Source of the DNA: Streptomyces sp. SID12488
GTDB lineage: Bacteria > Actinomycetota > Actinomycetes > Streptomycetales > Streptomycetaceae
DNA length: 64,000 nt
Direction of reading: 5' to 3'
Assembly (NCBI RefSeq): GCF_010548275.1
Contig: NZ_JAAGLT010000016.1
Span: 124,001 to 188,000 of the forward strand
Position numbers and translations under genes: made by a program. Below are positions 53,092 to 61,182 of the stretch, piece after piece. The notes beneath the pieces are model-generated. The model made no database searches. It was given only the letters and a program-made list of their open reading frames with translations, and was not told the DNA's origin. Numbering within the stretch: position 1 is the first letter of the stretch; the number at the start of each line of letters is the position of its first letter.

Positions 53092-53508
53092 TCAGCGCTG
53101 CCAGCCGTCCGGCGTGCGCAGGCCGAAGCCCAGGGCTCGGGCGAGCGCGATGCTGGTGAGCCAGCTCATGCCGAAGGTGAAGGGGGCCGCGATGTCCTCC
53201 GGGCCGTCCCCGAGGAACGAGAAGACGACCATGATCGCGAAGGGGATCACGGCACGGTTCAGCAGGTTGTGCAGCGGCACGGCCCGGGGAGCCAGCTGGC
53301 CCGGCTCATGGGCCTGGCCGAGGCCGGCCGACCTTGCGAGGAAGGGCAGGGCGGCGCCGAGGAGGGCCCCCGGAATCACCCAGCCCATGTGCTTGAGCAC
53401 CTCGAAGACGTCCCAGAGCAGCAGAAACGCTCCCAGCGCCCCCCAGGCCAGGCGCAGCATCAAAGGGGTGGAACTCCTCGTGGCACCGGTGGTTTCGGTC
53501 ATCACCAT
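53092..53508 (-). CDS. Small membrane protein of the cluster
   Basis: 138 residues from ATG 53508 with GAGGAG upstream. Four hydrophobic segments (LAWGALGAFLLLWDVFEVL, GWVIPGALLGAALPFLA, VIPFAIMVVFSFLGDG, FGMSWLTSIALARALGFG) suggest a four-helix inner-membrane protein. No family recognised. Its own paired heptamer site places it in the regulon. A role in export, resistance or as a membrane-bound partner of a tailoring enzyme is conceivable. Confidence 0.75.
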   Translation of the reverse strand: MVMTETTGATRSSTPLMLRLAWGALGAFLLLWDVFEVLKHMGWVIPGALLGAALPFLARSAGLGQAHEPGQLAPRAVPLHNLLNRAVIPFAIMVVFSFLGDGPEDIAAPFTFGMSWLTSIALARALGFGLRTPDGWQR

Positions 53509-53563
53509 GCATTTCTCCTCGGTGTCGAGGCGTACGGGGGAACAACGCAGTGTCCCGCAGTGC

Positions 53564-53581
53564 GCTGGAGCGGCGCTGAAG
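53564..53581. promoter_or_regulatory. SARP-type direct repeat before the small membrane protein
   Basis: GCTGGAG (53564-53570) and GCTGAAG (53575-53581), 11 bp apart, 56 bp upstream of the start at 53508; identical heptamers to 49312-49329. Confidence 0.7.
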
Positions 53582-53640
53582 TCCCAGGTGGCAGGCGGAT
53601 TCTTCCCGCCCGCGCACCCGGTCACTCCCTCTTGCGCACG

Positions 53641-54687
53641 TCACCGCCCACCGCTGCGGAAGGGCTCCCACTCCGGTACGTCGAGGATCTCCAGCACGGC
53701 ACAGGTGCAGCTGAAGCCGGAGCCGCCGCCGACGAGCAGCACCCGGTCGCCCGGGTTCAGTTCACGCCGCTCCACCAGGTCGTTGAACCCGGCGATCTGG
53801 TCACCGGCGCCCAAGTGGCCCACCGTGCGGGCGAACTCCCACGTGGAGCGCTCCACGGGGATGCCGAGCAACTGGGGCAGCTGCCACTCCAGACGGCTGC
53901 GGCCACTGGCCAGGGCCACCACCCGGTCCACGTCCGCCCTGCCGATGCCGGCGTCGGCCAGCACCGTGTCCACCACGGTGTTCACCACAGCCGCGACCCG
54001 CTCGGTGGCCTCCCGGACACCGCCGTTCGCGCGCATGTAGTGGCCCACCCTGCCCAGCAGGTCCAGGGGTTCGGCGGAGGGCAGAGGGCGCAGCCCGGGG
54101 CCCCGCACCACGGCCTCCAGGGAGTTGTCGGAGCCGGTGGCCGTGGACAGCAGCCGGGCGAAGCCGCCCCGCGCGGACAGCATCAGGGCGGTGCCGCCGT
54201 CGCCGTACACGAATCCGGGTTCGCTGCTCCAGCGTCGCACGAGGGGCGCGCCGAACCGGTCCGCGGTGGTGACCATCGCGGCGCCGGTCCCCGAGCGGGC
54301 GGCGACCTGGCGGGCCGCGACCTCCAGCGCGCCGAGGCCGCCGTTGCACTCCTGTTCCAGTCCGAAGGCGGGCACGCCCCGGCCCAGGGCGTGGCCTGCC
54401 ACATAGGAGGCCGCGGGCCACATCTCGACGCCCTGGAACCAGATACCGCTGTGGACCAGCAGGTCCACGTCGGCCACGTCCACTCCGGAACGCTTGAGCG
54501 CGGTCGTCGCGGCGTGGACGGCCATGTCCGGCGGGGCCATGGACTCGTCGGCGACGGAGACGGAGAGGATCTCGTCCGCCGCGTACTGCTCCGCGTCGTA
54601 CGCGCCGGATTCCAGGGCCGACCGGGCGGATTCAGGCTCGCCCAGCCACACGCCTGTCCCCGCGACGTACACACCTTCCCACTGCAT
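53641..54687 (-). CDS. KASIII-like (FabH/CerJ-type) protein A
   Basis: 348 residues with a thiolase fold. Cys114 in LEQECNGGLGALE is at the nucleophile position. Where FabH has its catalytic His the sequence reads ALASGRSRLEW, and where FabH has Asn (GN) it reads TVGHLGAGDQ with His291. The Cys-His-Asn triad is therefore altered, as in KASIII-like acyltransferases. Last gene of the minus-strand core operon, 27 bp behind the decarboxylase-ACP. It may move an ACP-bound (amino)acyl group onto an acceptor or do a non-standard condensation. Clearly paralogous to protein B. Confidence 0.87.
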   Translation of the reverse strand: MQWEGVYVAGTGVWLGEPESARSALESGAYDAEQYAADEILSVSVADESMAPPDMAVHAATTALKRSGVDVADVDLLVHSGIWFQGVEMWPAASYVAGHALGRGVPAFGLEQECNGGLGALEVAARQVAARSGTGAAMVTTADRFGAPLVRRWSSEPGFVYGDGGTALMLSARGGFARLLSTATGSDNSLEAVVRGPGLRPLPSAEPLDLLGRVGHYMRANGGVREATERVAAVVNTVVDTVLADAGIGRADVDRVVALASGRSRLEWQLPQLLGIPVERSTWEFARTVGHLGAGDQIAGFNDLVERRELNPGDRVLLVGGGSGFSCTCAVLEILDVPEWEPFRSGGR

Positions 54688-54714
54688 GGGATCTCCTCTC
54701 TGGTCGCTCGGGGG

Positions 54715-56343
54715 TCAGGCCGAGCCGACGGACTGTTCCCGCAGGGCGGACACCACACGCCACAGCGAGGCGGGGGTGGCGAAGGTGTCGGCCATCAGCT
54801 CGGAGTCCGGAACGGCGATGCCGTACGTCTCCTCCACCCGGACCAGGACCTCCACCATCGCGAGCGAGTCCAGCCCGGCCGCCTTGAGGCTGGTGTCGGG
54901 CAGCAGCTCTCCCTTGGCGGCGAGCCGGGGCAGGGCCTCCTGCAGCAGCGCCTCGTACGTCGGGTCCCAGGACGCGGCCGGTTCGTCCGCCGTAGCGGCG
55001 GCGGGCGCCGTCCCCGTGGTCGTCTCTGTCATGGCAGTGATGTCCTCCGTACGGGATTCGGTGAGGGTCGAGAGGGTGTGGCGCCGCAGGGCCAGGCGGG
55101 TGGCGGAGACGGTCTCGCCGCCGTCCACGACCAGCTCGGCGGGTGCCGGGTGGCCGAGGAAGCCGAGCAGGCTCGCGGAGAGTCCGTAGGCGCCGACGTT
55201 GGGGAAGGCCAGCAGGTCGCCCTGGCGCAGCCCCGGCAGTTCGGCCGCGCGGGCCAGGATGTCGGCGGGGGTGCACAGCGGACCGGCGAGGGTCACCGTG
55301 GCGGGTTCCCGGTCACCGTCCTCGTCGGCCGCCCGGCCGGAGGCCGACAGCGGCTGGGCCTTGAGGGGCAGCAGTCGGCCCAGGCCCGCCAGTCCGCCCA
55401 GGTGGTTGATGCCGGAGTCGAGCACCGCGTAGGTGTTGCCGCGGCTGTTCTTCACGTCGGTGACGGTGACCACCAGTCGGCCGCTGTCGCCGACCAGATA
55501 GCGCCCGGACTCGAAGGCGACCACCGGTTCGCCGTCCCGCCAGCCCGGCAGGTGTTCGTCGAGCACGGCGGACAGTGCCGTCCGCAGACCGGAGTAGGCG
55601 GGCCGCTCGCCGGGGGTCGCGTACGGGGCCGCGAAGCCTCCGCCGAGGTCCAGCAGATGCAGGGGGATGCCGAGTTCGTCCCGGAGCCGGGCGGCGGTGC
55701 GCACGCTCTGGGCCAGTTCGGCGAGGAGACCGTCCTCGTCCCGGGCGTTGGTGAGCGGGAAGAAGTGCATCCCGATGATCCGGACGCCCTTCACCAGGAG
55801 CCGGGCCCCGTGCTCCGCCAGGTCGTCGAGGTCGAAGCCGAACTGGGACGGGCCGCCGGTCATCCGCAGCCCGCCCTGGCCCGGCGCCCCCTCCGCGTTG
55901 ATCCGCAGGACACAGTCCGCGGTGACGCCGTGGGCGTCGGCGGCGGCGCCGATCCGCTCCAGATCGCCGAAGGACTCGGCGGAGAAGGTGCGCATCCCCG
56001 CCGCGATCGCCTCGTCGAGCTCGACGGGGACCTTCCCGGGGCCGGAGTACATCAGTTCCGACGCCGGATGCCCCGCTTCGAGGGCCGCGGCCAGCTCGCC
56101 GCGCGAGGTCACCTCGGCGCGGGCTCCGCCCCGGCGCAGTTCGGCGACGAGATCGGGGTGCGAGTTGGCCTTCAGCGAGTAGTAGACGCGGGACGGCTGG
56201 GGCAGGGCCGCCCGCAGGTCCTCCAGCGAGGTGCGCACCCGGGCCAGGTCGTAGACGTACAGGGGGCTGCCGTACTGCTCGACGAGCCGGCGGACCGTCA
56301 GGTCGTCGCCGGGGGAGCCGGTGTGGTCGCGGTCAGTGGACAT
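54715..56343 (-). CDS. PLP-dependent decarboxylase fused to acyl carrier protein
   Basis: 542 residues. Residues 1-430 are a group IV (alanine-racemase-fold) decarboxylase: Lys58 in YYSLKAN for PLP, LDLGGGFAAPY, phosphate-side FESGRYLVGDSG, and LCTPADIL where the partner-site Cys is expected. Residues about 460-542 are an ACP with Ser493 in GLDSLAMVE as the phosphopantetheine site. Relatives BtrK and VinO decarboxylate an aminoacyl group held on a separate ACP; here enzyme and carrier are one chain joined by an Ala/Thr-rich linker. The start overlaps the ligase end by 11 bp, so the ligase likely loads this ACP. Confidence 0.9.
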   Translation of the reverse strand: MSTDRDHTGSPGDDLTVRRLVEQYGSPLYVYDLARVRTSLEDLRAALPQPSRVYYSLKANSHPDLVAELRRGGARAEVTSRGELAAALEAGHPASELMYSGPGKVPVELDEAIAAGMRTFSAESFGDLERIGAAADAHGVTADCVLRINAEGAPGQGGLRMTGGPSQFGFDLDDLAEHGARLLVKGVRIIGMHFFPLTNARDEDGLLAELAQSVRTAARLRDELGIPLHLLDLGGGFAAPYATPGERPAYSGLRTALSAVLDEHLPGWRDGEPVVAFESGRYLVGDSGRLVVTVTDVKNSRGNTYAVLDSGINHLGGLAGLGRLLPLKAQPLSASGRAADEDGDREPATVTLAGPLCTPADILARAAELPGLRQGDLLAFPNVGAYGLSASLLGFLGHPAPAELVVDGGETVSATRLALRRHTLSTLTESRTEDITAMTETTTGTAPAAATADEPAASWDPTYEALLQEALPRLAAKGELLPDTSLKAAGLDSLAMVEVLVRVEETYGIAVPDSELMADTFATPASLWRVVSALREQSVGSA

Positions 56344-57919
56344 GGGTGCCCTCCAAGAGCCGTCGGCGCAGCTCCTTGCGGTCGGTCTTGCCGTTGGGGG
56401 TGAGCGGGAGCGCGGTCAGCACATGGCAGACGTCGGGCACCTTGGCGGCTTCGAGGCGGTCCCCGAGCCGGGCCAGCACCTGCTCCCCGTCCACGTCGGG
56501 GGTCTCGCCGACGACGAAGAGGACCATGTCGCGGTCGTCCTCCGGTACGAGCAGAGCCGCTTCCCGTACACCGTCGATGTCGAGCACCGCCGCCTCGATC
56601 TCGACGGAGGTCATCCGCGAGCCGCGCCGTTTGAACAGGTCGTCCCTGCGGCCCTGGAAGTAGACGTGTCCGTCCGCGTCGAGGCGGCCGTAGTCACCGG
56701 TGTGCAGGGTGACCGGACCACCGTCCGCGCCCGGCCTGTATCGCAGGGCGGTCTGTTCGGGGGAACGCCAGTAGCCGGCCATCAGGTGCGGGCCGCGCAC
56801 CACGATCTCGCCGGTCTCCCCCGTCGGGAGCGGCCGTCCGTCGTCGTCGACGACGAGCACCTCGGTGCCGGGCAGCGCGGGCCCCACCGAGCCGGGGCGG
56901 GCCAGATCGCCGTCGGGTTCCAGGATGGTGATCCGCTTGCACTCGGTGGTGCCGTACATGGGCGCCACCGAGGCGCCGGGGAACGTCTCCCGAAGCGTGG
57001 CGATGAGCGGGGCGTTGAGGGCGGCCCCGGTGTTGGTGAACAGGCGGATCCGGGTGGGCCGCTGGTCGCGGGAGGCGAGTTTGACGAGCAGTTCGCCCAG
57101 GGACGGCACGAGGGGCACCACGGTCGCCCCGTGGTCCCGGGCGAAGCCGAGCAGCCGGGCGTGGTCGGCGGGGCCCGACAGCAGCAGTTCGGCGCCGGCC
57201 AGCGCGCTGAGGAAGACCTGGTAGAGGCCGTAGTCGAAGGAGAGCGGGACGGCGGTGAGCACGATGTCGTCGGGGCGGTAGTTCAGGCGAGCCTGGATGG
57301 CGCGGGCGGCGAACGCCACAGGCCCGTGCGGACAGGCCACCCCCTTGGGCGCCCCGGTGCTGCCCGAGGTGTAGATGAGCAGGGCGAGCCGGTCGGCGGG
57401 CACCTCGGTCTGGGTACGGGCGGCCGGGTCGGCCGGTCCGGACAGGTCCAGCTCGGAGACGACGGCGACCGGCACCTCGGACGGCCAGCTGAGGCCTTCG
57501 ACGCCGTCGCGCTCCGCGCTCTCGACGACGATCAGCGAGGGCGTGCAGTCGGCGAGCACCGCCGTGAGGTGGAACGCCTTCATGCCCGGGTTGACGGGCA
57601 CCAGGACGGCACCGCGACGCCAGGTCCCGTACAGCAGGGCGGTGAACTCCCTGACGCTGTCGACCCTGGCCAGCACCCGGTCGCCGGGCCGGACACCGCG
57701 GCGGTGCAGTTCCCGGGCGACGGAGTCGGCGGCGGCGTCGAGTTCGGCGTACGTCCACATGCCGTAGCGGTCACGCACGGCCGGGGCGTCGGGGCGCCGG
57801 GTGACGGCGGCCGTCAGGAACACCTCGGCGGCGTTGTCGACCCGGGGGGCGGTGTCGGTGCCCACGGCGTTGTCGATCAGTGCCGTGCCGGGGAAGGATT
57901 CGGTCACGGTCGCGGTCAT
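56333..57919 (-). CDS. Acyl/aminoacyl-AMP ligase (ANL superfamily)
   Basis: 528 residues from ATG 57919, which shares one base with the stop of KASIII-like B (TGATG); GTG 57922 is possible. The A3 phosphate loop YTSGSTGAPKGVACPHG, A5 MYGTTECKRITIL, A7 HTGDYGRLDADGHVYFQGR and A10 lysine in PNGKTDRKEL are intact. It activates a carboxylic acid as adenylate and transfers it to a carrier thiol. Neighbours suggest an amino acid loaded on the adjoining decarboxylase-ACP. No carrier domain of its own. Specificity cannot be read by eye. Confidence 0.92.
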   Translation of the reverse strand: MTATVTESFPGTALIDNAVGTDTAPRVDNAAEVFLTAAVTRRPDAPAVRDRYGMWTYAELDAAADSVARELHRRGVRPGDRVLARVDSVREFTALLYGTWRRGAVLVPVNPGMKAFHLTAVLADCTPSLIVVESAERDGVEGLSWPSEVPVAVVSELDLSGPADPAARTQTEVPADRLALLIYTSGSTGAPKGVACPHGPVAFAARAIQARLNYRPDDIVLTAVPLSFDYGLYQVFLSALAGAELLLSGPADHARLLGFARDHGATVVPLVPSLGELLVKLASRDQRPTRIRLFTNTGAALNAPLIATLRETFPGASVAPMYGTTECKRITILEPDGDLARPGSVGPALPGTEVLVVDDDGRPLPTGETGEIVVRGPHLMAGYWRSPEQTALRYRPGADGGPVTLHTGDYGRLDADGHVYFQGRRDDLFKRRGSRMTSVEIEAAVLDIDGVREAALLVPEDDRDMVLFVVGETPDVDGEQVLARLGDRLEAAKVPDVCHVLTALPLTPNGKTDRKELRRRLLEGTHVH

Positions 57920-58980
57920 CACTGCTCCTCGTGTGTCTGCGGATCGGCGGCGGGGGTCGCCCAGCCCGGCGTGCGGAGGATCTCCAGTACGGCGCAGCTG
58001 GCGGTGCCCGGGCCCGCGGAGAGCATCAGCACGCGGTCGCCCGGACGCAGGGCCCCGGTCTCGGCGAGGTCGTTCAGCGCGGCGAACTGGTCACCGGCGC
58101 CGAGGTGACCGGTGCGGCGGCCGAACTCCCAGGTGGTGCGCTCCTCCGGCACTCCGAGCAACTGCTCGGCCTGCCACTGCATCTTGCTGCGGCCACCGGT
58201 CGGGATGACGGCGTGAGCGATTTCCTCGCGCTTGGTCCCGGCCTCCGTCAGGGCGTCGTCGACGACACCCTTGACCATGGTGATCAGCCGGTCGGTGGCC
58301 TCCCGGATGTTCCCGCCGCCGGCGCGCAGGTAGTGGGCGAAGCGTTCGGCGTGGTCGTACGGCTCCTGGGAGGGCAGCGGGGTGAGACCCGCTCCCCTGG
58401 CCAGCGCCTCCATCCGGTTGTCGGCGCGGGTCACCGTCGACAGCACCCGGGCGAAGCCGCCACGGTTGGAGAGCACCAGGGCGGTGCCGCCGTCGGCGTA
58501 CACGAGGCCCGCCTCCGCACTCCAGCGCTTGATCAGCGGCTCGGCGAAGCGGTCGGCGGTGGTGAGCACCACCGCGGACTCGCCCGCCTCGGTGGTCAGC
58601 TGGCGGGCGGCCAGCTCCAGCGAGCTGATAGCCGCGTTGCACTCCTGCTTCACCTCGAACGCCGGCACGCTCCAGTGGACGGCGTGGTCGGCGACGTACG
58701 ACGCCACCGGCCACATGTTCTGGCCCTGGAACCAGACGTAGTTGTGCAGCAGCAGGCGCACGGTCTCCGGGGCGAGACCGGACCGCTTGAGCGCGGTCGT
58801 GGCGGCCTGCACCGCCATGTCGGGTGGCGCGACGTCCTCGCCGGCCACCCGGACGGACAGCAGGCCGTCCGCCTCGAACTGCTCGGGATCGTAGTCACCC
58901 GCCTCCACGGCGGCGCGGGCGGAGAACGGTTCGGGGAGCCAGGCCCCCGTCCCCGCCACGTAAACGCTTTCCCAGCGCAT
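57919..58980 (-). CDS. KASIII-like (FabH/CerJ-type) protein B
   Basis: 353 residues from ATG 58980 with GGGAGA five bases upstream. The fold and altered active site are as in protein A: Cys114 in VKQECNAAISSLE, PTGGRSKMQW instead of the FabH His motif, and RTGHLGAGDQ with His292 instead of the Asn motif. It starts the four-gene core operon B, ligase, decarboxylase-ACP, A. Long shared stretches (ADRFxxPLxxRWS, PPDMAVxAATTALKRSG) show the two arose by duplication. The nucleophile context differs (NAA against NGG), so substrates may differ or they may form a heterodimer. Confidence 0.87.
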   Translation of the reverse strand: MRWESVYVAGTGAWLPEPFSARAAVEAGDYDPEQFEADGLLSVRVAGEDVAPPDMAVQAATTALKRSGLAPETVRLLLHNYVWFQGQNMWPVASYVADHAVHWSVPAFEVKQECNAAISSLELAARQLTTEAGESAVVLTTADRFAEPLIKRWSAEAGLVYADGGTALVLSNRGGFARVLSTVTRADNRMEALARGAGLTPLPSQEPYDHAERFAHYLRAGGGNIREATDRLITMVKGVVDDALTEAGTKREEIAHAVIPTGGRSKMQWQAEQLLGVPEERTTWEFGRRTGHLGAGDQFAALNDLAETGALRPGDRVLMLSAGPGTASCAVLEILRTPGWATPAADPQTHEEQ

Positions 58981-59080
58981 GGTTCTCCCATCGTCTGTTG
59001 GCTCACCCAGGGACGGTCGGGCAGCCGAGCCGCACGGCCCGGGTCCTGGGATCCGCCCTGCGGCGATCGTCGGCCCTGGC

Positions 59081-59098
59081 GCTTTGGCCCGGCTAAAG
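59081..59098. promoter_or_regulatory. SARP-type direct repeat before the core operon
   Basis: GCTTTGG (59081-59087) and GCTAAAG (59092-59098) at 11-bp spacing, 100 bp before the start of KASIII-like B. Read on the minus strand, GACGAT follows nine bases after the second unit and could be a -10. Confidence 0.6.
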
Positions 59099-59160
59099 AC
59101 CGGTACGGGCGACGAGTCGGCCCGGGCGGGCCTGGACCGCGGCCGGGGGCGCGTCGGCGG

Positions 59161-59190
59161 GGGCGTGCGCCGGCGAGGGCGTGCGCCGGC
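59161..59190. repeat. Direct repeat in the 59-kb intergenic region
   Basis: GGGCGTGCGCCGGC occurs at 59161-59174 and 59177-59190, 16 bp period. Confidence 0.85.
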
Positions 59191-59281
59191 CTGCCGAGCC
59201 GACGGACGGGACGGCGAGCCGCCGGGGCGTGGAAGCGGGTGCGGGCCCAGGAGACAGGCCGGCCCGGAAGACGGACCGGTC

Positions 59282-59299
59282 GGGTCGGGTCGGGTCGGG
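59282..59299 (+). repeat. CGGGT tandem repeat with G-quadruplex potential
   Basis: Four GGG runs separated by TC (59282-59299) form an ideal short-loop G-quadruplex motif. It is built of four CGGGT units, in the 736-bp gap between the core operon and the MFS gene. Confidence 0.85.
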
Positions 59300-59550
59300 T
59301 CGGCAGACCGTACGGGGAAGCGGCCCGTACACGGAGGGGGGCACCGGCGGGCGCGGAAGGCAGGCCGGGCCTGGAGGGGGTTGCCCCTTTGCGGCAGGGG
59401 GACGGACGGATCGCGGCTGCCACGGCGTCCCGGCGGGTGTCCCGCGCCAGGCACCACATCGCGGGGCGGGCACGGGTGCCCGCACACGAGGTACGCCGGG
59501 ACCCTCGCACCGCACAGTCACGGGAGAGCGGCGTCGGCGTGGGCGCCGGG

Positions 59551-59642
59551 CACCTGCGGCAGACGCGAGGCACCCCGCGCGTGCGTCGGCCCGCGGGGAC
59601 CGGGCACCGGACACCCGCAGCAGGCGCGAGGTACCCGGCGCG
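59551..59642. repeat. Imperfect 31-bp direct repeat
   Basis: Copies at 59551-59581 and 59612-59642 share CGAGG(C/T)ACCC and flanks at a 61-bp period. A weaker third version (CACGAGGTACGCCGGG) occurs near 59485-59500. The rest of the 58981-59716 gap shows no gene. Confidence 0.65.
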
Positions 59643-59716
59643 GTCGTGCCCCGGCTGCCGCTCGGGCAGTCGGGGCGCTACCGCGCGGACGGCACGCGGG
59701 GGAATGTGCGGGGCCG

Positions 59717-60952
59717 TCAGCCGGCGGTGGTCGTTGTCCTCTCCGGCCGCGGGGCGCGCGTGGCGGAGTCGGCCTGGTCCGGTGCGGCCAGGGAACGGGC
59801 GACCAGGAGGACGCCCAGCACGAGGACGAGCGGCACGCCCATCGCCGCGCGGTAGGAGGCAGCCGCTCCGACGGCCCCGACCAGCGGCGGGCCGATCAGG
59901 AAGCCCACGTAGTTGAAGAGGTTGACGCGCGCCACAGCGGTGTCCGCCGCGCCCGGCAGCCGCTGCGCGCCGACCACGAAGACCTGCGGCGTGATCACGG
60001 ACAGCCCCACGCCGAGAACGGCGAAGCCGAACACGGCGGTCATGGGTTCCGGCGCGACGGCGACCACGGCGAATCCGACGGCCGCGAGCAGGGCGCCCAC
60101 CCGCACCACGGCCACCGCTCCCCACCGCTGCACCCAGCCGTCGCCGAGAACACGGCCCAGCAGGGTGGCCGCCATGTAGAGGGCGTACGGGACCGTCGCC
60201 ATCGCCTCCGAACTGCGCAGGGTGTCCTCAAGGAACTTGGCGCTCCAGTTGGTGACGGTGGAGTCGGCGACGACGGCCACGGTCATGATCATGCAGAGCG
60301 GCAGCAGTGGTTTCCAGGGGATGCCACGCCGTCCGCCCAACCGCGGGGAGGAGGCTTCCGCGGGCGGTGCGGCGGCGACCTGGCCGCCGGGCCGCCGGGT
60401 GAGGCGGGGGCCGGCCGCCATCGCGACCGGCAGCAGCAGGGCGACCGAACCGGCGAAGAGGGTGAACAGGGAGAACTGCCAGTGCGCCCCGGCCCAGGCG
60501 AGGAGGGCGCCGAGGATGCCACCGAGGCTCGCGGCGCCGTGGAAGCCCATCATGATGCTGCGCCCGTAACCGCGCTGGATCCCGAGGGCCGTCATGTTCA
60601 GGCTCGCCTCCATGGCGCCCACCAGCAGCCCGAAGACCGCGAGACAGACCGTGAGCTGCCAGAGGGCCTCGCCCGCCCCCACTCCGACCAGCGCCAGACA
60701 GATCACCGGCTGGACGACACGCACCACGGCGGGCGCGGGGACCCGGCGCACCACCCGCGAGACGGTGACACTGCCGACGCCGGCCAGGATCGGCACGGCC
60801 GCGAGGAAGAGCGGGAGCGCGGCGTCGCTGAGCCCGTACCGGTCCTGGATCGCCGGGATACGGGTGACCAGCAGGGCGAAGACCGCGCCGTGGACGAGAA
60901 AGGTCAGCAGTAGTGCGGAACGGGTCTGCCGTAGCCGTACCGGGATCTCCAT
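59717..60952 (-). CDS. MFS transporter
   Basis: 411 residues from ATG 60952, chosen for the strong GAAGGAGG site upstream. Twelve hydrophobic helices, with loop motif RIPAIQDRYGLSDAALPLF at the first loop and GFHGAASLGGILGALLAW in helix 5. It resembles the YbjJ-like MFS group, involved in export of small molecules. Divergent from a second MFS gene with heptamer repeats between. Probably cluster export or self-resistance. Confidence 0.9.
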   Translation of the reverse strand: MEIPVRLRQTRSALLLTFLVHGAVFALLVTRIPAIQDRYGLSDAALPLFLAAVPILAGVGSVTVSRVVRRVPAPAVVRVVQPVICLALVGVGAGEALWQLTVCLAVFGLLVGAMEASLNMTALGIQRGYGRSIMMGFHGAASLGGILGALLAWAGAHWQFSLFTLFAGSVALLLPVAMAAGPRLTRRPGGQVAAAPPAEASSPRLGGRRGIPWKPLLPLCMIMTVAVVADSTVTNWSAKFLEDTLRSSEAMATVPYALYMAATLLGRVLGDGWVQRWGAVAVVRVGALLAAVGFAVVAVAPEPMTAVFGFAVLGVGLSVITPQVFVVGAQRLPGAADTAVARVNLFNYVGFLIGPPLVGAVGAAASYRAAMGVPLVLVLGVLLVARSLAAPDQADSATRAPRPERTTTTAG

Positions 60953-61008
60953 GGCACCTCCTTCAGTGATCGCCGCCACTCGGCCGAGGGCAGCACCGGC
61001 CGCGACCG

Positions 61009-61048
61009 TATGGAGCGGCGCTGTAGTGCCGCTTGAGCGGACTGCAGG
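61009..61048. promoter_or_regulatory. SARP-type array of three to four heptamers between two MFS genes
   Basis: GCTGTAG (61020-61026), GCTTGAG (61031-61037) and CTGCAGG (61042-61048) at a strict 11-bp period; TATGGAG (61009-61015) extends it by one weaker unit. On the minus strand ATACGGT lies 8 bases after the GCTGTAG unit and is a plausible -10 for the left gene. Confidence 0.7.
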
Positions 61049-61182
61049 AGGACAGGACGGCAGAACGACACGGGCCGGTGGGGGCCGGTGGCGCGCCGCG
61101 GCTCCGCCACAAGTCGTCCTTCAGCGGGCCCGGTGAGGGTGACGCCGACCACTGTGCCCACCCCCTGACGGAGGACCGACAG

